From G963662605 sp963667005 (lineage in GTDB: Bacteria; Bacteroidota; Ignavibacteria; Ignavibacteriales; Ignavibacteriaceae), in assembly GCA_963667005.1 (NCBI GenBank), contig OY762937.1, positions 2,604,001-2,668,000 on the forward strand: a stretch of DNA of 64,000 nucleotides, written 5' to 3'. Under the pieces are notes generated by a model that was not told where the DNA came from, did not search any database, and was given only the letters and a program-made list of their open reading frames with translations. Within the stretch, counting starts at the first letter, position 1. Every line of letters starts with the position of its first letter. Positions 16,198 to 25,323 of this stretch are shown piece by piece. A program made the position numbers and the translations under genes.

Positions 16198-17664
16198 TTA
16201 TATTTTAACACCAGTCATTGCGTTGAATTCTTCGATCTGCTTATCCCATTTAGCAGCTGAACTCAAACGTTCTTTCCAATATCCTTCATCGTACCACTGA
16301 GCGTTCAACTCGTCAACATCTTTACCTTGTTGTTCAACCCAGGTGAAATATTTCAGGTTGTGAACTGCTTTGCGGTCGTAGTAGTTTAATTCTTTGAAAT
16401 TATCAGTGCCCTGATTCAACATGTACGCTGTCCAGTCAACTTCAGCCTGATGAGCTGAATATGCACCGAATTCTTCATTCATTTCAGCAAGGCGTGAACG
16501 GTACATTTCAACTGAATCCGTGAATATTGTAAATACAACATCTTTCTCGGTCAATTCATAATACTTAGCATATTTTACAGCACTTAAAGCGTTGCTGATA
16601 CTTGAAATTCCAAGGTGAGGAAGTTTCTTTAATGTTTCTGCACTGACACCTTTTTTCGCGAGGAATTCCTGTCCTGCCGGTTCATTAAGAACGCGTAACA
16701 GATGTAAAGGATGAGCATCGTTAATAGCAACAGCTGCATCGGTATTCTTTACGTTGTGGATCCACGGAATATGTTTGTCGCCGATGCCTTCAATGCGGTG
16801 AGCACCATAACCATTGTTCAGAATTGTAGGACATTGCAGAGCTTCTGAAGCAAGGATTCTTGCATGGGGGAATTGCTCTTTCAAATAATCGCCTGCACCG
16901 ATTGTTCCGGCTGAACCGGTCGCGCTTACGTAACCATGAAGGTTTAAGCTGCCGTCATTCAACTGATTGAACAGTTCATGAATGGTATGGCCGGTTACTT
17001 CATAGTGCCAAGCCGGGTTTCCGAACTGAGCAAACTGATTGAAAATATAATACTGATCGCTTTCAGCCTCAAGTTCATGGCACTTGTCGTAGATTTCTTT
17101 TACGTTGCTTTCGCATCCGTAGGTAGCGAAAATTTCTGCACCCATGTTACGGAGCCAGTCAAAACGTTCCTTGCTCATATCTTCAGGAAGAATGGCTACT
17201 CCATGTACGCCAAGCAAAGCGGAATCGAAAACACCGCCGCGGCAGTAGTTACCGGTTGAAGGCCATACTGCTTTGTGATAATCCGGGTTAAATCTTCCGG
17301 TAACGAGGTAAGGGATAAGGCAGCCGAAAGAAGCGCCTACTTTATGAGCACCGGTAGGGAAGAATTTTCCAACCAATCCGATTACTCTTGCTTTAACACC
17401 TGTTAATTCTGAAGGAAGTTCAACATAATTAATTCCACCGATTTTTCCGGTATTAACGTCGTTTCTCCAGTTGATGCGGAATAGATTTAAAGGATGAGTT
17501 TCGTTTACGTCAATTTTAGCAAGTTTATTTTGTATGTTTTGCGGAATTGAAGCAGGATCTCTTAATTGTTTGAATGTCGGAAGAAGGATTCCTTTTTCCT
17601 GACAGCGTTTAACTGCATTTGCTAGATATTCCTGATTTTCAATTTGCCAATTCCATTTATCCAT
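16198..17664 (-). CDS. Fold-type II PLP-dependent enzyme (cysteine synthase/ammonia-lyase superfamily)
   Basis: A 488-residue PLP enzyme of the tryptophan synthase beta/cysteine synthase superfamily. The cofactor lysine is in TGAHKVGASFG at about residue 108. The substrate/phosphate loops are PSTGNYCRGGVFDSALLG and SATGSAGTIGAGDYL. It is longer than cysteine synthases and diaminopropionate ammonia-lyases, with an extra C-terminal region of roughly 100 residues rich in aromatic residues. The reaction is unknown. Purine-degradation clusters that contain ssnA also encode a fold-type II PLP lyase (YgeX), so a lyase role for an amino-acid end product is a reasonable guess. An AGGTG box precedes the ATG. 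Confidence 0.8.
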   Translation of the reverse strand: MDKWNWQIENQEYLANAVKRCQEKGILLPTFKQLRDPASIPQNIQNKLAKIDVNETHPLNLFRINWRNDVNTGKIGGINYVELPSELTGVKARVIGLVGKFFPTGAHKVGASFGCLIPYLVTGRFNPDYHKAVWPSTGNYCRGGVFDSALLGVHGVAILPEDMSKERFDWLRNMGAEIFATYGCESNVKEIYDKCHELEAESDQYYIFNQFAQFGNPAWHYEVTGHTIHELFNQLNDGSLNLHGYVSATGSAGTIGAGDYLKEQFPHARILASEALQCPTILNNGYGAHRIEGIGDKHIPWIHNVKNTDAAVAINDAHPLHLLRVLNEPAGQEFLAKKGVSAETLKKLPHLGISSISNALSAVKYAKYYELTEKDVVFTIFTDSVEMYRSRLAEMNEEFGAYSAHQAEVDWTAYMLNQGTDNFKELNYYDRKAVHNLKYFTWVEQQGKDVDELNAQWYDEGYWKERLSSAAKWDKQIEEFNAMTGVKI

Positions 17665-17818
17665 GATGCACCTATGTTTCGTCTCGAAATAATTATAAAA
17701 TATTTGGCGCTAAATTACGCATAATTTTTAAATTATTGCTTCTTTTTAGAATATTATCTTTATTACTTTTAAAGTTTTTTTGATTCTGACTGATTTTTAC
17801 ACATAAACGGCATTTTTC

Positions 17819-18568
17819 ATGCAACCGGAAAACAACGGCCTGACAGCACCTCTGGAAATTACTATTCTTACAGATAGGATAATTAGTGCTTTTCGTGAGC
17901 ATAAATTGAGAACTGTCAGCCTTTATATACTCTTTTTGCTTTATTTCAGCCTTCCCGGATTGCAAATACCCCTGTTCGAGTACCAAACAAAGCGTATTTC
18001 ATCGGTTATGGAACAGAGGGCAATCGAGCATTTTTTGATTTTCTACCCGGCTCAATCCAAAGTTGCATTGGATGAAGTATCTCCCGTGCTTTATAAGTCC
18101 ATTCTATGTATGGAAGATGACGGATTTTTTACTCACCATGGTGTTAGTTGGCCGGAATTGCAAAAATCCATGCAGCTTAACGCAAAAAAGAAAAAAGCGG
18201 CGCGAGGGGGCAGCACAGTTACTATGCAGCTTGCCAAAAACCTTTTCTTTACGACAAATAAAAGTGTCATCAGAAAAGCAAAGGAGTTACTGGTTACATT
18301 CAGGATGGAAAAGGAAATTTCCAAGAGCGCTATTCTTCGCAATTATGTCAATGTCATTGAGTGGGGTGATGGTGTATTCGGAATAGGGGAAGCATCAAAT
18401 ACCTTTTTTAAAAAAGACCCTTCAAAACTTAGTTTGGCAGAAGCCTCGCGTTTGGCAGCAGTTATCCCATCCCCATTGGTGCATGATCCCACGCTCAACT
18501 CAAGATATGTTTCAAGGCGTTCATCAATTATCCGTTCGCGGTACAATAATATATCTTTACCTTTATGA
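17819..18568 (+). CDS. mtgA: Monofunctional peptidoglycan glycosyltransferase (GT51)
   Basis: A 249-residue membrane-anchored GT51 enzyme that polymerises lipid II into glycan strands. A single membrane segment lies at about residues 33-50. The catalytic Glu99 is in MEDDGFFTHHGVSW. Downstream come RGGSTVTMQLAKNLFF and EKEISKSAILRNYVNVIEWG, both diagnostic. There is no transpeptidase domain. Its last four bases overlap the ATG of the next gene (ATGA), indicating coupled expression with an AlbA_2-domain protein, an unusual partner. Confidence 0.94.
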   Translation: MQPENNGLTAPLEITILTDRIISAFREHKLRTVSLYILFLLYFSLPGLQIPLFEYQTKRISSVMEQRAIEHFLIFYPAQSKVALDEVSPVLYKSILCMEDDGFFTHHGVSWPELQKSMQLNAKKKKAARGGSTVTMQLAKNLFFTTNKSVIRKAKELLVTFRMEKEISKSAILRNYVNVIEWGDGVFGIGEASNTFFKKDPSKLSLAEASRLAAVIPSPLVHDPTLNSRYVSRRSSIIRSRYNNISLPL

Positions 18569-19221
18569 AATTACGCCGGCGCGAGTTACTAGATCTGATT
18601 GAAGGCGGCGAAAATCTACAGACGGAGTTCAAATTACGATTTTCCTCATCCGAAAAAATTGCTAAAGAAATCATGGCATTTGCCAACACCTCCGGCGGTG
18701 TGATCATTTTCGGCGTAGATGACAATAGACAGGTCGTCGGAGTGAAGAGTGAAAAAGAAGAGGCAGAATTATTCCGTATGGCAGCTGAAGATTTTTGTGA
18801 GCCTCCGGTTCAGTACGAAATTGATTATTACGTGGTAGATGGCAAAGAATTGGTCATTGCCTCAATTCCGGAATCAGATCAAAAACCCCACCGTCTTCAG
18901 GATTATCACGACTTTGATATCAACTCAGCAGCAGTTTATGTCCGCGTTAACGATAAAAGTGTGCAGGCAAGTAAAGAGATGATCAGAATATTACGTGCAG
19001 AACGCCATAAAAACGAACTCCACAAATATTCCATCGGCAACATTGAAAAAGCTGTATTCACGTATCTGGAGAGTAATGAAACTATTACGGTCAAACAATT
19101 AAGCGAGCTTACGAATATTTCAGGCAGGAGAGCTTCAAGGACCTTGGTTACTATTGTTCGGGCTGGGGTTCTATTGATTCACACAAAGGAGAGCGGGGAG
19201 GACTATTTTACTCTAAGGTGA
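18565..19221 (+). CDS. AlbA_2 (Schlafen-like) ATP-binding domain protein with winged helix
   Basis: A 218-residue protein. Residues about 10-125 form an AlbA_2 putative DNA-binding domain with ENLQTEFKLRF, EIMAFANTSGGVIIFGVDD and a later AVYVRVNDKSVQASKEM. The last 60 residues look like a winged helix-turn-helix (ESNETITVKQLSELTNISGR). The pair is typical of uncharacterised transcriptional regulators. The ATG overlaps the mtgA stop by 4 bases. The function is unknown. The stop is two bases from the end of the convergent RsbW-like gene. Confidence 0.8.
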   Translation: MKLRRRELLDLIEGGENLQTEFKLRFSSSEKIAKEIMAFANTSGGVIIFGVDDNRQVVGVKSEKEEAELFRMAAEDFCEPPVQYEIDYYVVDGKELVIASIPESDQKPHRLQDYHDFDINSAAVYVRVNDKSVQASKEMIRILRAERHKNELHKYSIGNIEKAVFTYLESNETITVKQLSELTNISGRRASRTLVTIVRAGVLLIHTKESGEDYFTLR

Positions 19222-19223
19222 AC

Positions 19224-19634
19224 TTACCTTTTAAGAACGAGGATAAGTTCCGTTCCGGCTTCGGTAATATTATACTTCAGTTCATCCGCATAAATTCTCA
19301 TCAGATACAAACCACGACCGCTATCTTTTAGCAAATTCTCCGGTTCTGTAGGATCCGGTACATCTTCAGGAATAAATCCGGCACCCTGATCTTTGATCCT
19401 GTACGTTAAGGTAGAATCGTCAATCTCAGCATCTATGATAACGTTCTTGTCCGGGGATTTTTTATTGCCATGGATGATGGCGTTTGTTGTACCTTCGGTA
19501 ATAGCCAGAAGAAGTCCGGGCATTCTGGCGGCATCAATACCAGCCTCGCTTGCGGTAAAGTTGATAAACTCCTCAACCGTAATCAGGTTTGAGGGGTCAC
19601 TGGAGATTTCGAGGTTGTATTCTTTTTTGTCCAA
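19224..19634 (-). CDS. RsbW-type anti-sigma factor histidine-kinase-like ATPase
   Basis: A 136-residue HATPase_c protein of the RsbW/SpoIIAB type. The N-box is LLAITEGTTNAIIHGNK. The G1 and G2 boxes are DQGAGF and DSGRGLYLMR. Such proteins bind and phosphorylate anti-sigma antagonists in partner-switching pathways. No antagonist or sigma factor gene lies in the window, so its partners must be elsewhere. Length is normal. It converges tightly with the AlbA_2-domain gene. Confidence 0.87.
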   Translation of the reverse strand: MDKKEYNLEISSDPSNLITVEEFINFTASEAGIDAARMPGLLLAITEGTTNAIIHGNKKSPDKNVIIDAEIDDSTLTYRIKDQGAGFIPEDVPDPTEPENLLKDSGRGLYLMRIYADELKYNITEAGTELILVLKR

Positions 19635-19683
19635 GTTTTTAAATTATTTTTACTCAAAATAGTAAAATTTATTCATAACGCAA

Positions 19684-21624
19684 TTAAATTTTCATAGACA
19701 CGGATAATTGAAAATTTGAGCGGTGATCCTCTATTCCTGAACCATGGGAGACGAACTCGTAATTACCGCTGAAAACTACACTGACAGAATTGCCGGCGAA
19801 GTATTTAATTTCTGCTGTAGGGCCTGTACTGATGAATCTTGTACGGGACATTTCCTTCTTTGAGTTGATATACGTGTAGTTTTTAACCGTGTAGAAATAG
19901 TAACGGAAACCTGTTGCAAATTCTGCCCCATACATTCTTGCTACAAAGGCCGGGTGAAATAGTAATTCATCACTGTTGCGGGTTGGCTTCAGTGAAAAAT
20001 CGGACCAGTACAGATCGCCTTGCTCAGAAAGTTTTACCACTCCCTGAAATCTTGCCCTAAGTGTCCGGGAAAATGCGTACTCGGAAGAATCGGTAAAAAC
20101 AAACTGCCTGAATGAATAGCTTTTGTAATTTGGATTTATATCCTCAAAATCGAAAGTAGTGTAATTTGAGGTGATTTCGAAGATATTTGCAGATGATAAT
20201 ACCGCCCCGGTATATTTACCTCCACTGCGGAATCTAAGTATCCTGTTTCGGTTATTGTTTGAACTCTTTTCCGAGAATATATAAACGACGTGATTTAAAT
20301 TGCCTTCTGCCTGTACAAACAATGTAAAGAACCGGGAAATATTACGTTCGTATTCAATACGGGCTATTGACAATAGTTCATCCCGGTCATCATAGTTTTC
20401 TTCACTCTGAGTATCATATGTCAATTTATTATGTGATAGATTCAAGGTTAATCTATCCTTGGCGGATAGTTGCCATCTTGAAGAAAAGACGAGCGAAATT
20501 CTATCAGAAGTGTTATTCTTCATTAACTCAGTCCCCTGAAGCTTTGAATAGTCCAACTCCGGAATTTTATCTTTGGTTGGTATCTGATGTTTCTCGTCAC
20601 GCTGCGCGTAATAAATTTTGAGATTACTTTCCTGAATCGCGGTTATTAATTTAAGATTGCTTTCTACTTCAAATTTTAATTCCTGAATTTTATCCGGGAA
20701 AATATTTTTCTGGTAACTGTTGTTTGCGACGTACAAATAGTTACGGTCGATCTGGCGGGTGTAAAAAGTTCCGGCGAGTGTGCCATATAGATAGTTCAGA
20801 AAACGTATATCTGAAATTTTGTCTCCGAGACTTAAGACTCTCTCAATTCTTTTCTGAACATTGTTCTTAACATCATACATGGAGTGGGTGATTGAGTCAA
20901 TGGGGACATAAAAATCATTTCTCTGTTCCTCGTATTGGAGTGAGAAATCATTAGATAATGTGTTTTCAAACTGGTTATTGAAATTGAACTGGATTTTCCG
21001 GACGTAGTTTTTCCGCGGATTAACCTGCTCCTGTCTTAGTTTCCAGATAGTACTCATATTGGATTCAAGTAGAGCAAGATTCCTTAACAACCCCTCACTC
21101 TCAATGATAAATCCATCATCGGATTCGCCTACTTGCTTATTCCGTGCATAGCCTCCTGATAAGGCCGCATAGTTTTCCGAGCCCAAAGAATAGCGCCCGA
21201 ACGATTCCAGATATTGCTGTGATGATGAGTTAATGGTGGATTGCCGTGAATCTTCATAGATGCTGCTATTCAATAATACCCCAGCCGCGATTTTATCGGT
21301 AAGTCCCCATCCGGTCTTGAATGTGGTGATATGACTTTCCTTAGTACTGATGTCGTTTGACCTGATGATGGTTGAGTTGTAATCCTCATTCGCCGTAAAA
21401 AAGAAAGTAGGCGAAAAGTAGCCGTAAGAACCTGAACCATTGAAGGAAAAGGTATTTTGTTGTTTGATAAGGCTTGTTCTGAGTATGTTCGGTAAATATC
21501 CTGAAGAAGAAAACAACATGCTGTCCTGCTGGGCCTGGACATAGCTTGCCGAGAGGAAAATAATAACAACGAACATCGCTCGTTTTAATTTTACATTCCT
21601 CGATGGGGAACAGCAAATAGTCAT
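19684..21624 (-). CDS. Probable outer-membrane beta-barrel protein, unknown family
   Basis: A roughly 646-residue secreted protein. The preferred start is the ATG at 21624, preceded by AAGGA; a TTG at 21642 would lengthen it by six residues. A hydrophobic segment (MFVVIIFLSASYVQA) followed by QQD looks like a signal peptide with a longer-than-usual polar lead. The mature part alternates short amphipathic strands with Tyr, Asn and Ser-rich turns. The last residues, FQLSVSMKI, form a strand ending typical of outer-membrane barrels. I do not recognise the family. It lies downstream of the beta-CASP gene on the same strand. Confidence 0.6.
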   Translation of the reverse strand: MTICCSPSRNVKLKRAMFVVIIFLSASYVQAQQDSMLFSSSGYLPNILRTSLIKQQNTFSFNGSGSYGYFSPTFFFTANEDYNSTIIRSNDISTKESHITTFKTGWGLTDKIAAGVLLNSSIYEDSRQSTINSSSQQYLESFGRYSLGSENYAALSGGYARNKQVGESDDGFIIESEGLLRNLALLESNMSTIWKLRQEQVNPRKNYVRKIQFNFNNQFENTLSNDFSLQYEEQRNDFYVPIDSITHSMYDVKNNVQKRIERVLSLGDKISDIRFLNYLYGTLAGTFYTRQIDRNYLYVANNSYQKNIFPDKIQELKFEVESNLKLITAIQESNLKIYYAQRDEKHQIPTKDKIPELDYSKLQGTELMKNNTSDRISLVFSSRWQLSAKDRLTLNLSHNKLTYDTQSEENYDDRDELLSIARIEYERNISRFFTLFVQAEGNLNHVVYIFSEKSSNNNRNRILRFRSGGKYTGAVLSSANIFEITSNYTTFDFEDINPNYKSYSFRQFVFTDSSEYAFSRTLRARFQGVVKLSEQGDLYWSDFSLKPTRNSDELLFHPAFVARMYGAEFATGFRYYFYTVKNYTYINSKKEMSRTRFISTGPTAEIKYFAGNSVSVVFSGNYEFVSHGSGIEDHRSNFQLSVSMKI

Positions 21625-21667
21625 TTCCTTCTTACTAAACAATTACAAAGCCGGACTTTGGGTGATT

Positions 21668-23065
21668 TTATAATTCAAATACATCTCCCTTTTTAGGGAT
21701 TTCAACATTTTGAAATCCGATTTGATTTAGTCGGGTTCTGAATTTTTCCTGCTGATCTAAATCACCATGCACCAAGAACATCTTCTTCATTTTAGCCGTG
21801 TCCAGATTTTGGCAGTAATCAATCAACTCATTAGAATCAGCGTGTGCGCTCAAAGAGTTGAACAGTACGACCTCTGCATTCATCTGATAAGTATCTCCGA
21901 GAATGTGCAGTTCCTTTTCTCCCTCAATAATTTTTCGGCCGAGTGTATGTTCAGCGCAGTATCCGACCATCAGTACCATATTATTAGCATCCTGAATATT
22001 GTTCGCAAGATGATGCTGTATACGGCCGGCTTCTGCCATTCCGCTTGAGGAAATAATCATGATTGGTCCCTTGGTGTCGTTAAGGGCTTTCGATGAGTCA
22101 ACACTGGTAATATAATTTAATAGATTAAAGCCGAACGGATCTTCGTGCTTCATAATGAATCTGGAAGTTTCAAAATCAAAGCATTCTGGATGATTACGAA
22201 ATACTTCAGTCGCGTTAACTGAAAGGGGGCTATCAACATAGATCGGGATGCGCAATTCAGGATGTGCATTAAATATATTATGAAGTATATATACGATTTC
22301 CTGAGTTCTGCCGACACTGAAAGATGGTACAATGATCTTTGATTTCTTTTCAACTGCCCGTTTTAATACTTCAATAATTTTTGCACCGGATACATCAAAA
22401 GGATCATGGAATCGGCCGCCATACGTACTTTCACAAATAAAATAATCAACATCCGGAATTTTTTCAGGATCGCGCAGAATAGGGAGATTTGGTCTGCCCA
22501 TATCTCCGGTGAATGCAAAGCTAATAACCCGGTCATTTTCCTGAATCATTAAATGAACAAAAGAACTTCCCAAAATATGACCGGCGTCATAAAACCGCAA
22601 TCTTACGTCGGGCGTGATATCAATATCTTCGTAATAGTTGAAAGCTTTGAATAATGAGATTGTTTTTTCTACATCCTCACTTGTATAGAGGGGTTCAAAG
22701 AGACGCTTCCCTTGTTTTTTTCTCTTCTTATTGACAAACTCAACGTCTTTTTCCTGAATATGGGCACAATCCTGAAGCATAATGTAAGCAAGGTCTTTTG
22801 TTGCCCGTGTGGAATAAATTGGGCCTTTGAAGCCGTTTTTTACTAATGTGGGCAGGTTACCTGCGTGATCAATATGAGCGTGAGACAAGATTACAATATC
22901 AATATCTTTAGGATTAAATTGATCGAATGTCCGGTTGATTTCGAAAGCTTCTTTTCTTTTACCTTGAAACATGCCGCAATCAAAAAGAATTTTTGAACCA
23001 TTGACATGAAGCAAATGCATTGAACCGGTTACTGTTTGAGCCGCACCGACAAATTGAAGTTTCAT
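21668..23065 (-). CDS. Beta-CASP metallo-beta-lactamase family RNase-like protein
   Basis: A 465-residue protein with a metallo-beta-lactamase core, a beta-CASP domain and an RMMBL tail. The zinc motif is SHAHIDHAG with His62, His64, Asp66 and His67, and further ligands sit in ILGSSFVHL and FTGDMGR. Beta-CASP motifs include SFSVGRTQEI, ISSSGMAEAGRIQHHL and the histidine in SLSAHADSNEL near the C-terminus. This matches the YSH1/CPSF-like exonuclease group in bacteria, likely acting on RNA in the cytoplasm. The ATG at 23065 is followed directly by the conserved LQFVGAAQTVTGS, which supports the start. Confidence 0.9.
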   Translation of the reverse strand: MKLQFVGAAQTVTGSMHLLHVNGSKILFDCGMFQGKRKEAFEINRTFDQFNPKDIDIVILSHAHIDHAGNLPTLVKNGFKGPIYSTRATKDLAYIMLQDCAHIQEKDVEFVNKKRKKQGKRLFEPLYTSEDVEKTISLFKAFNYYEDIDITPDVRLRFYDAGHILGSSFVHLMIQENDRVISFAFTGDMGRPNLPILRDPEKIPDVDYFICESTYGGRFHDPFDVSGAKIIEVLKRAVEKKSKIIVPSFSVGRTQEIVYILHNIFNAHPELRIPIYVDSPLSVNATEVFRNHPECFDFETSRFIMKHEDPFGFNLLNYITSVDSSKALNDTKGPIMIISSSGMAEAGRIQHHLANNIQDANNMVLMVGYCAEHTLGRKIIEGEKELHILGDTYQMNAEVVLFNSLSAHADSNELIDYCQNLDTAKMKKMFLVHGDLDQQEKFRTRLNQIGFQNVEIPKKGDVFEL

Positions 23066-23228
23066 AATGTATCCTTATTTCAAAAAACAGTGATGTAACA
23101 AAGATAAAGTATTATTCCAAAATAAAACAGTGAATTTGAAATCAGAAAAGGAAAAGAGTTGCCTGCCCGAAAGAATATTACTACTTTCGCAAAGTTAAAA
23201 TTGATTTGAACAGTTTTCGAAAGTACAG

Positions 23229-25130
23229 ATGAAATCAGTCCCCGCAAATTATCCTCAGCGTATATGGAAATATCTATACGGTAATAAGGTGCACCACTAT
23301 CTTTTGCTCGCGCTTTTACCTGTGTTGGTATATTTCCATACTCTGAAATTCGGATATTCGGGATTTGACGATGAAGAAATTATCGCAAAAAAGATTTCGT
23401 TTATCGGAAAGATTGAAAACATTCCACAGGTGTTCAAACAAGACGCTTTTATGAATACAAAAGGAGATTCATTCTATCGTCCGGTTGGGAATATTAGTTT
23501 TATGATTGACGCGATTCTCGGTGGAGAAAATTTATCGGTTTTTCATGCGCACAATCTTATACTGCATATAGTTTCACTCATACTTGCTCTGTATCTTTTC
23601 ACGATTATGGGATTGGACCGCCGGGTATCTTTTGTTGTGCTGATGATTATGAGTGTTCATCCACTCTTTACGCATGCAATTTGCTGGATACCTGCACGAA
23701 TGGATTTGTTGTTGGCGGTTTTTTCTATAAGTGCTCTGATTTTGTGGGCAAAGTATATTAATACAGGGAAGAGTGTATTTTTAATCAGCCATATATGCTT
23801 TTTCTTTCTCGCTGTATTCGTCAAAGAAACGGCTATGCTGCTGCCGGTAATCTTTGGCTTATACTATTATTTTGTCGGAGGCAGGAAGTGGAAAGATATG
23901 GCGATAAGATTTCTTCCTGCGTGGATTTCTATAATAACAGCATACTTGTTCATGCGCTTTCAAGTACTGCAAAGCCAAACGGGTGCAGGCATCTTCAATT
24001 TGGGGTTGATGTTTCACAACCTTTTAGTAATTCCTGTTTTCATTGCTAAGTTTATCCTACCATTCGGCTTGACGACGATGCCGCGTTTTCAGATGACATT
24101 TGTTGTACTTGGCATGATACTTTCTTTGGGCATTATTTTTTATTTGTTGAAAAATAGAAAACAAGAAAATGCTTTTCTTGTTTTCGGTTTCATATGGTAC
24201 ATTTTGTTTTCCTTACCTCCCACGCTTTACACTAATCCGATGTCACGGTTCGGATTCGATTATCTGGAACACCGCGCATATGTTCCGATGCTGGGCATAG
24301 CTATTCTTATAGTTGCTGCCATAAGAGAGCGCAGAATATTTCCCGCTTCTATGAGAGTTATCTTGGTATTTCTTGTGGCAGGCTTTTCGGCAATATCGTA
24401 TGCAAATTCGTTCAATTATTCATCGCCTCTTGAGTTTTATTCTGCCGCTATCCGCGAAAATCCTGATTGCGCTATAGCCTATAATTCTCGAAGTCTTTAT
24501 AAATTTTCCAACGGAGATCCAATTGGTGCTGAGAATGATTTGAACGAGTCATTAGCGATTACTCCCGACTATGCACCTGCGTGGAACAACAAAGCAGCAT
24601 TGTTTCTGCAATTGAAAGAATATGATTCCGCGGTCGTGTTTGTAAATAGGGCAATCAAACTGAACAGTGCTTATGCAGAAGCTTATACCAACAGGGCAAT
24701 TGCCAAAAATAACCTTGGGGATTTATCCGGCGCGGTGCAGGACTATAAAAAATCTCTCAGCCTTGATCCTAATACTGATTACATATATTATAATTTGGGG
24801 AACGTTTATGCATATCAGGGATTGTATACGGAGGCCGTGAAGCAATACTCAAAAGCACTGATTCTAAACCCCAAGTATCTTGAAGCATTAAACAACAGGG
24901 CAAACATTAATCTGCGCCTAAAACGGTTTCAAAATGCACTTGATGACTGTACTACACTTATAAATTACAATCCGGATTATCAACGTGCTTATTTCAACAA
25001 AGCTAAGGCTTTAATGGGGTTAGGGGAATACTCCACAGCGCTGGAGGCTGTCGACAAAGCCATCCAAATTGACAGCACTTTCACAGCCGCAATTGAATAT
25101 CGGAGTCAAATTATTCAGAAAAGACCCTGA
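23229..25130 (+). CDS. TMTC-like multi-pass membrane protein with C-terminal TPR repeats
   Basis: A 633-residue protein. The first ~390 residues carry about ten hydrophobic segments. They include a conserved-looking loop, VHPLFTHAICWIPARMDLL, that resembles the HPxHTEAVxxIxGRxDLL motif of TMTC O-mannosyltransferases (GT-C fold). An acidic pair near the N-terminus (SGFDDEE) could be the GT-C catalytic loop. From about residue 395 to the end there are six tetratricopeptide repeats (for example NPDCAIAYNSRSLYKFSNGD). This topology suggests a membrane glycosyltransferase with a periplasmic TPR region, but the reaction is not proven. It stands alone and diverges from the beta-CASP gene. Confidence 0.72.
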   Translation: MKSVPANYPQRIWKYLYGNKVHHYLLLALLPVLVYFHTLKFGYSGFDDEEIIAKKISFIGKIENIPQVFKQDAFMNTKGDSFYRPVGNISFMIDAILGGENLSVFHAHNLILHIVSLILALYLFTIMGLDRRVSFVVLMIMSVHPLFTHAICWIPARMDLLLAVFSISALILWAKYINTGKSVFLISHICFFFLAVFVKETAMLLPVIFGLYYYFVGGRKWKDMAIRFLPAWISIITAYLFMRFQVLQSQTGAGIFNLGLMFHNLLVIPVFIAKFILPFGLTTMPRFQMTFVVLGMILSLGIIFYLLKNRKQENAFLVFGFIWYILFSLPPTLYTNPMSRFGFDYLEHRAYVPMLGIAILIVAAIRERRIFPASMRVILVFLVAGFSAISYANSFNYSSPLEFYSAAIRENPDCAIAYNSRSLYKFSNGDPIGAENDLNESLAITPDYAPAWNNKAALFLQLKEYDSAVVFVNRAIKLNSAYAEAYTNRAIAKNNLGDLSGAVQDYKKSLSLDPNTDYIYYNLGNVYAYQGLYTEAVKQYSKALILNPKYLEALNNRANINLRLKRFQNALDDCTTLINYNPDYQRAYFNKAKALMGLGEYSTALEAVDKAIQIDSTFTAAIEYRSQIIQKRP

Positions 25131-25323
25131 CTCTTCGAAATTCATTTAAAATCCGGCACTAAATCATCTTAGAAAATGTTAAAACTATCACTTGTATTCA
25201 TAAAATAAATGATTATATTTGCCCTACATCATACATAGTACTAAATATGTATTACTGAGTTTCGTTGAGTTTCATTACATCGATTTTAACAGTTAATAAT
25301 CAGCTAATTTAGGAGCCAGTTAC

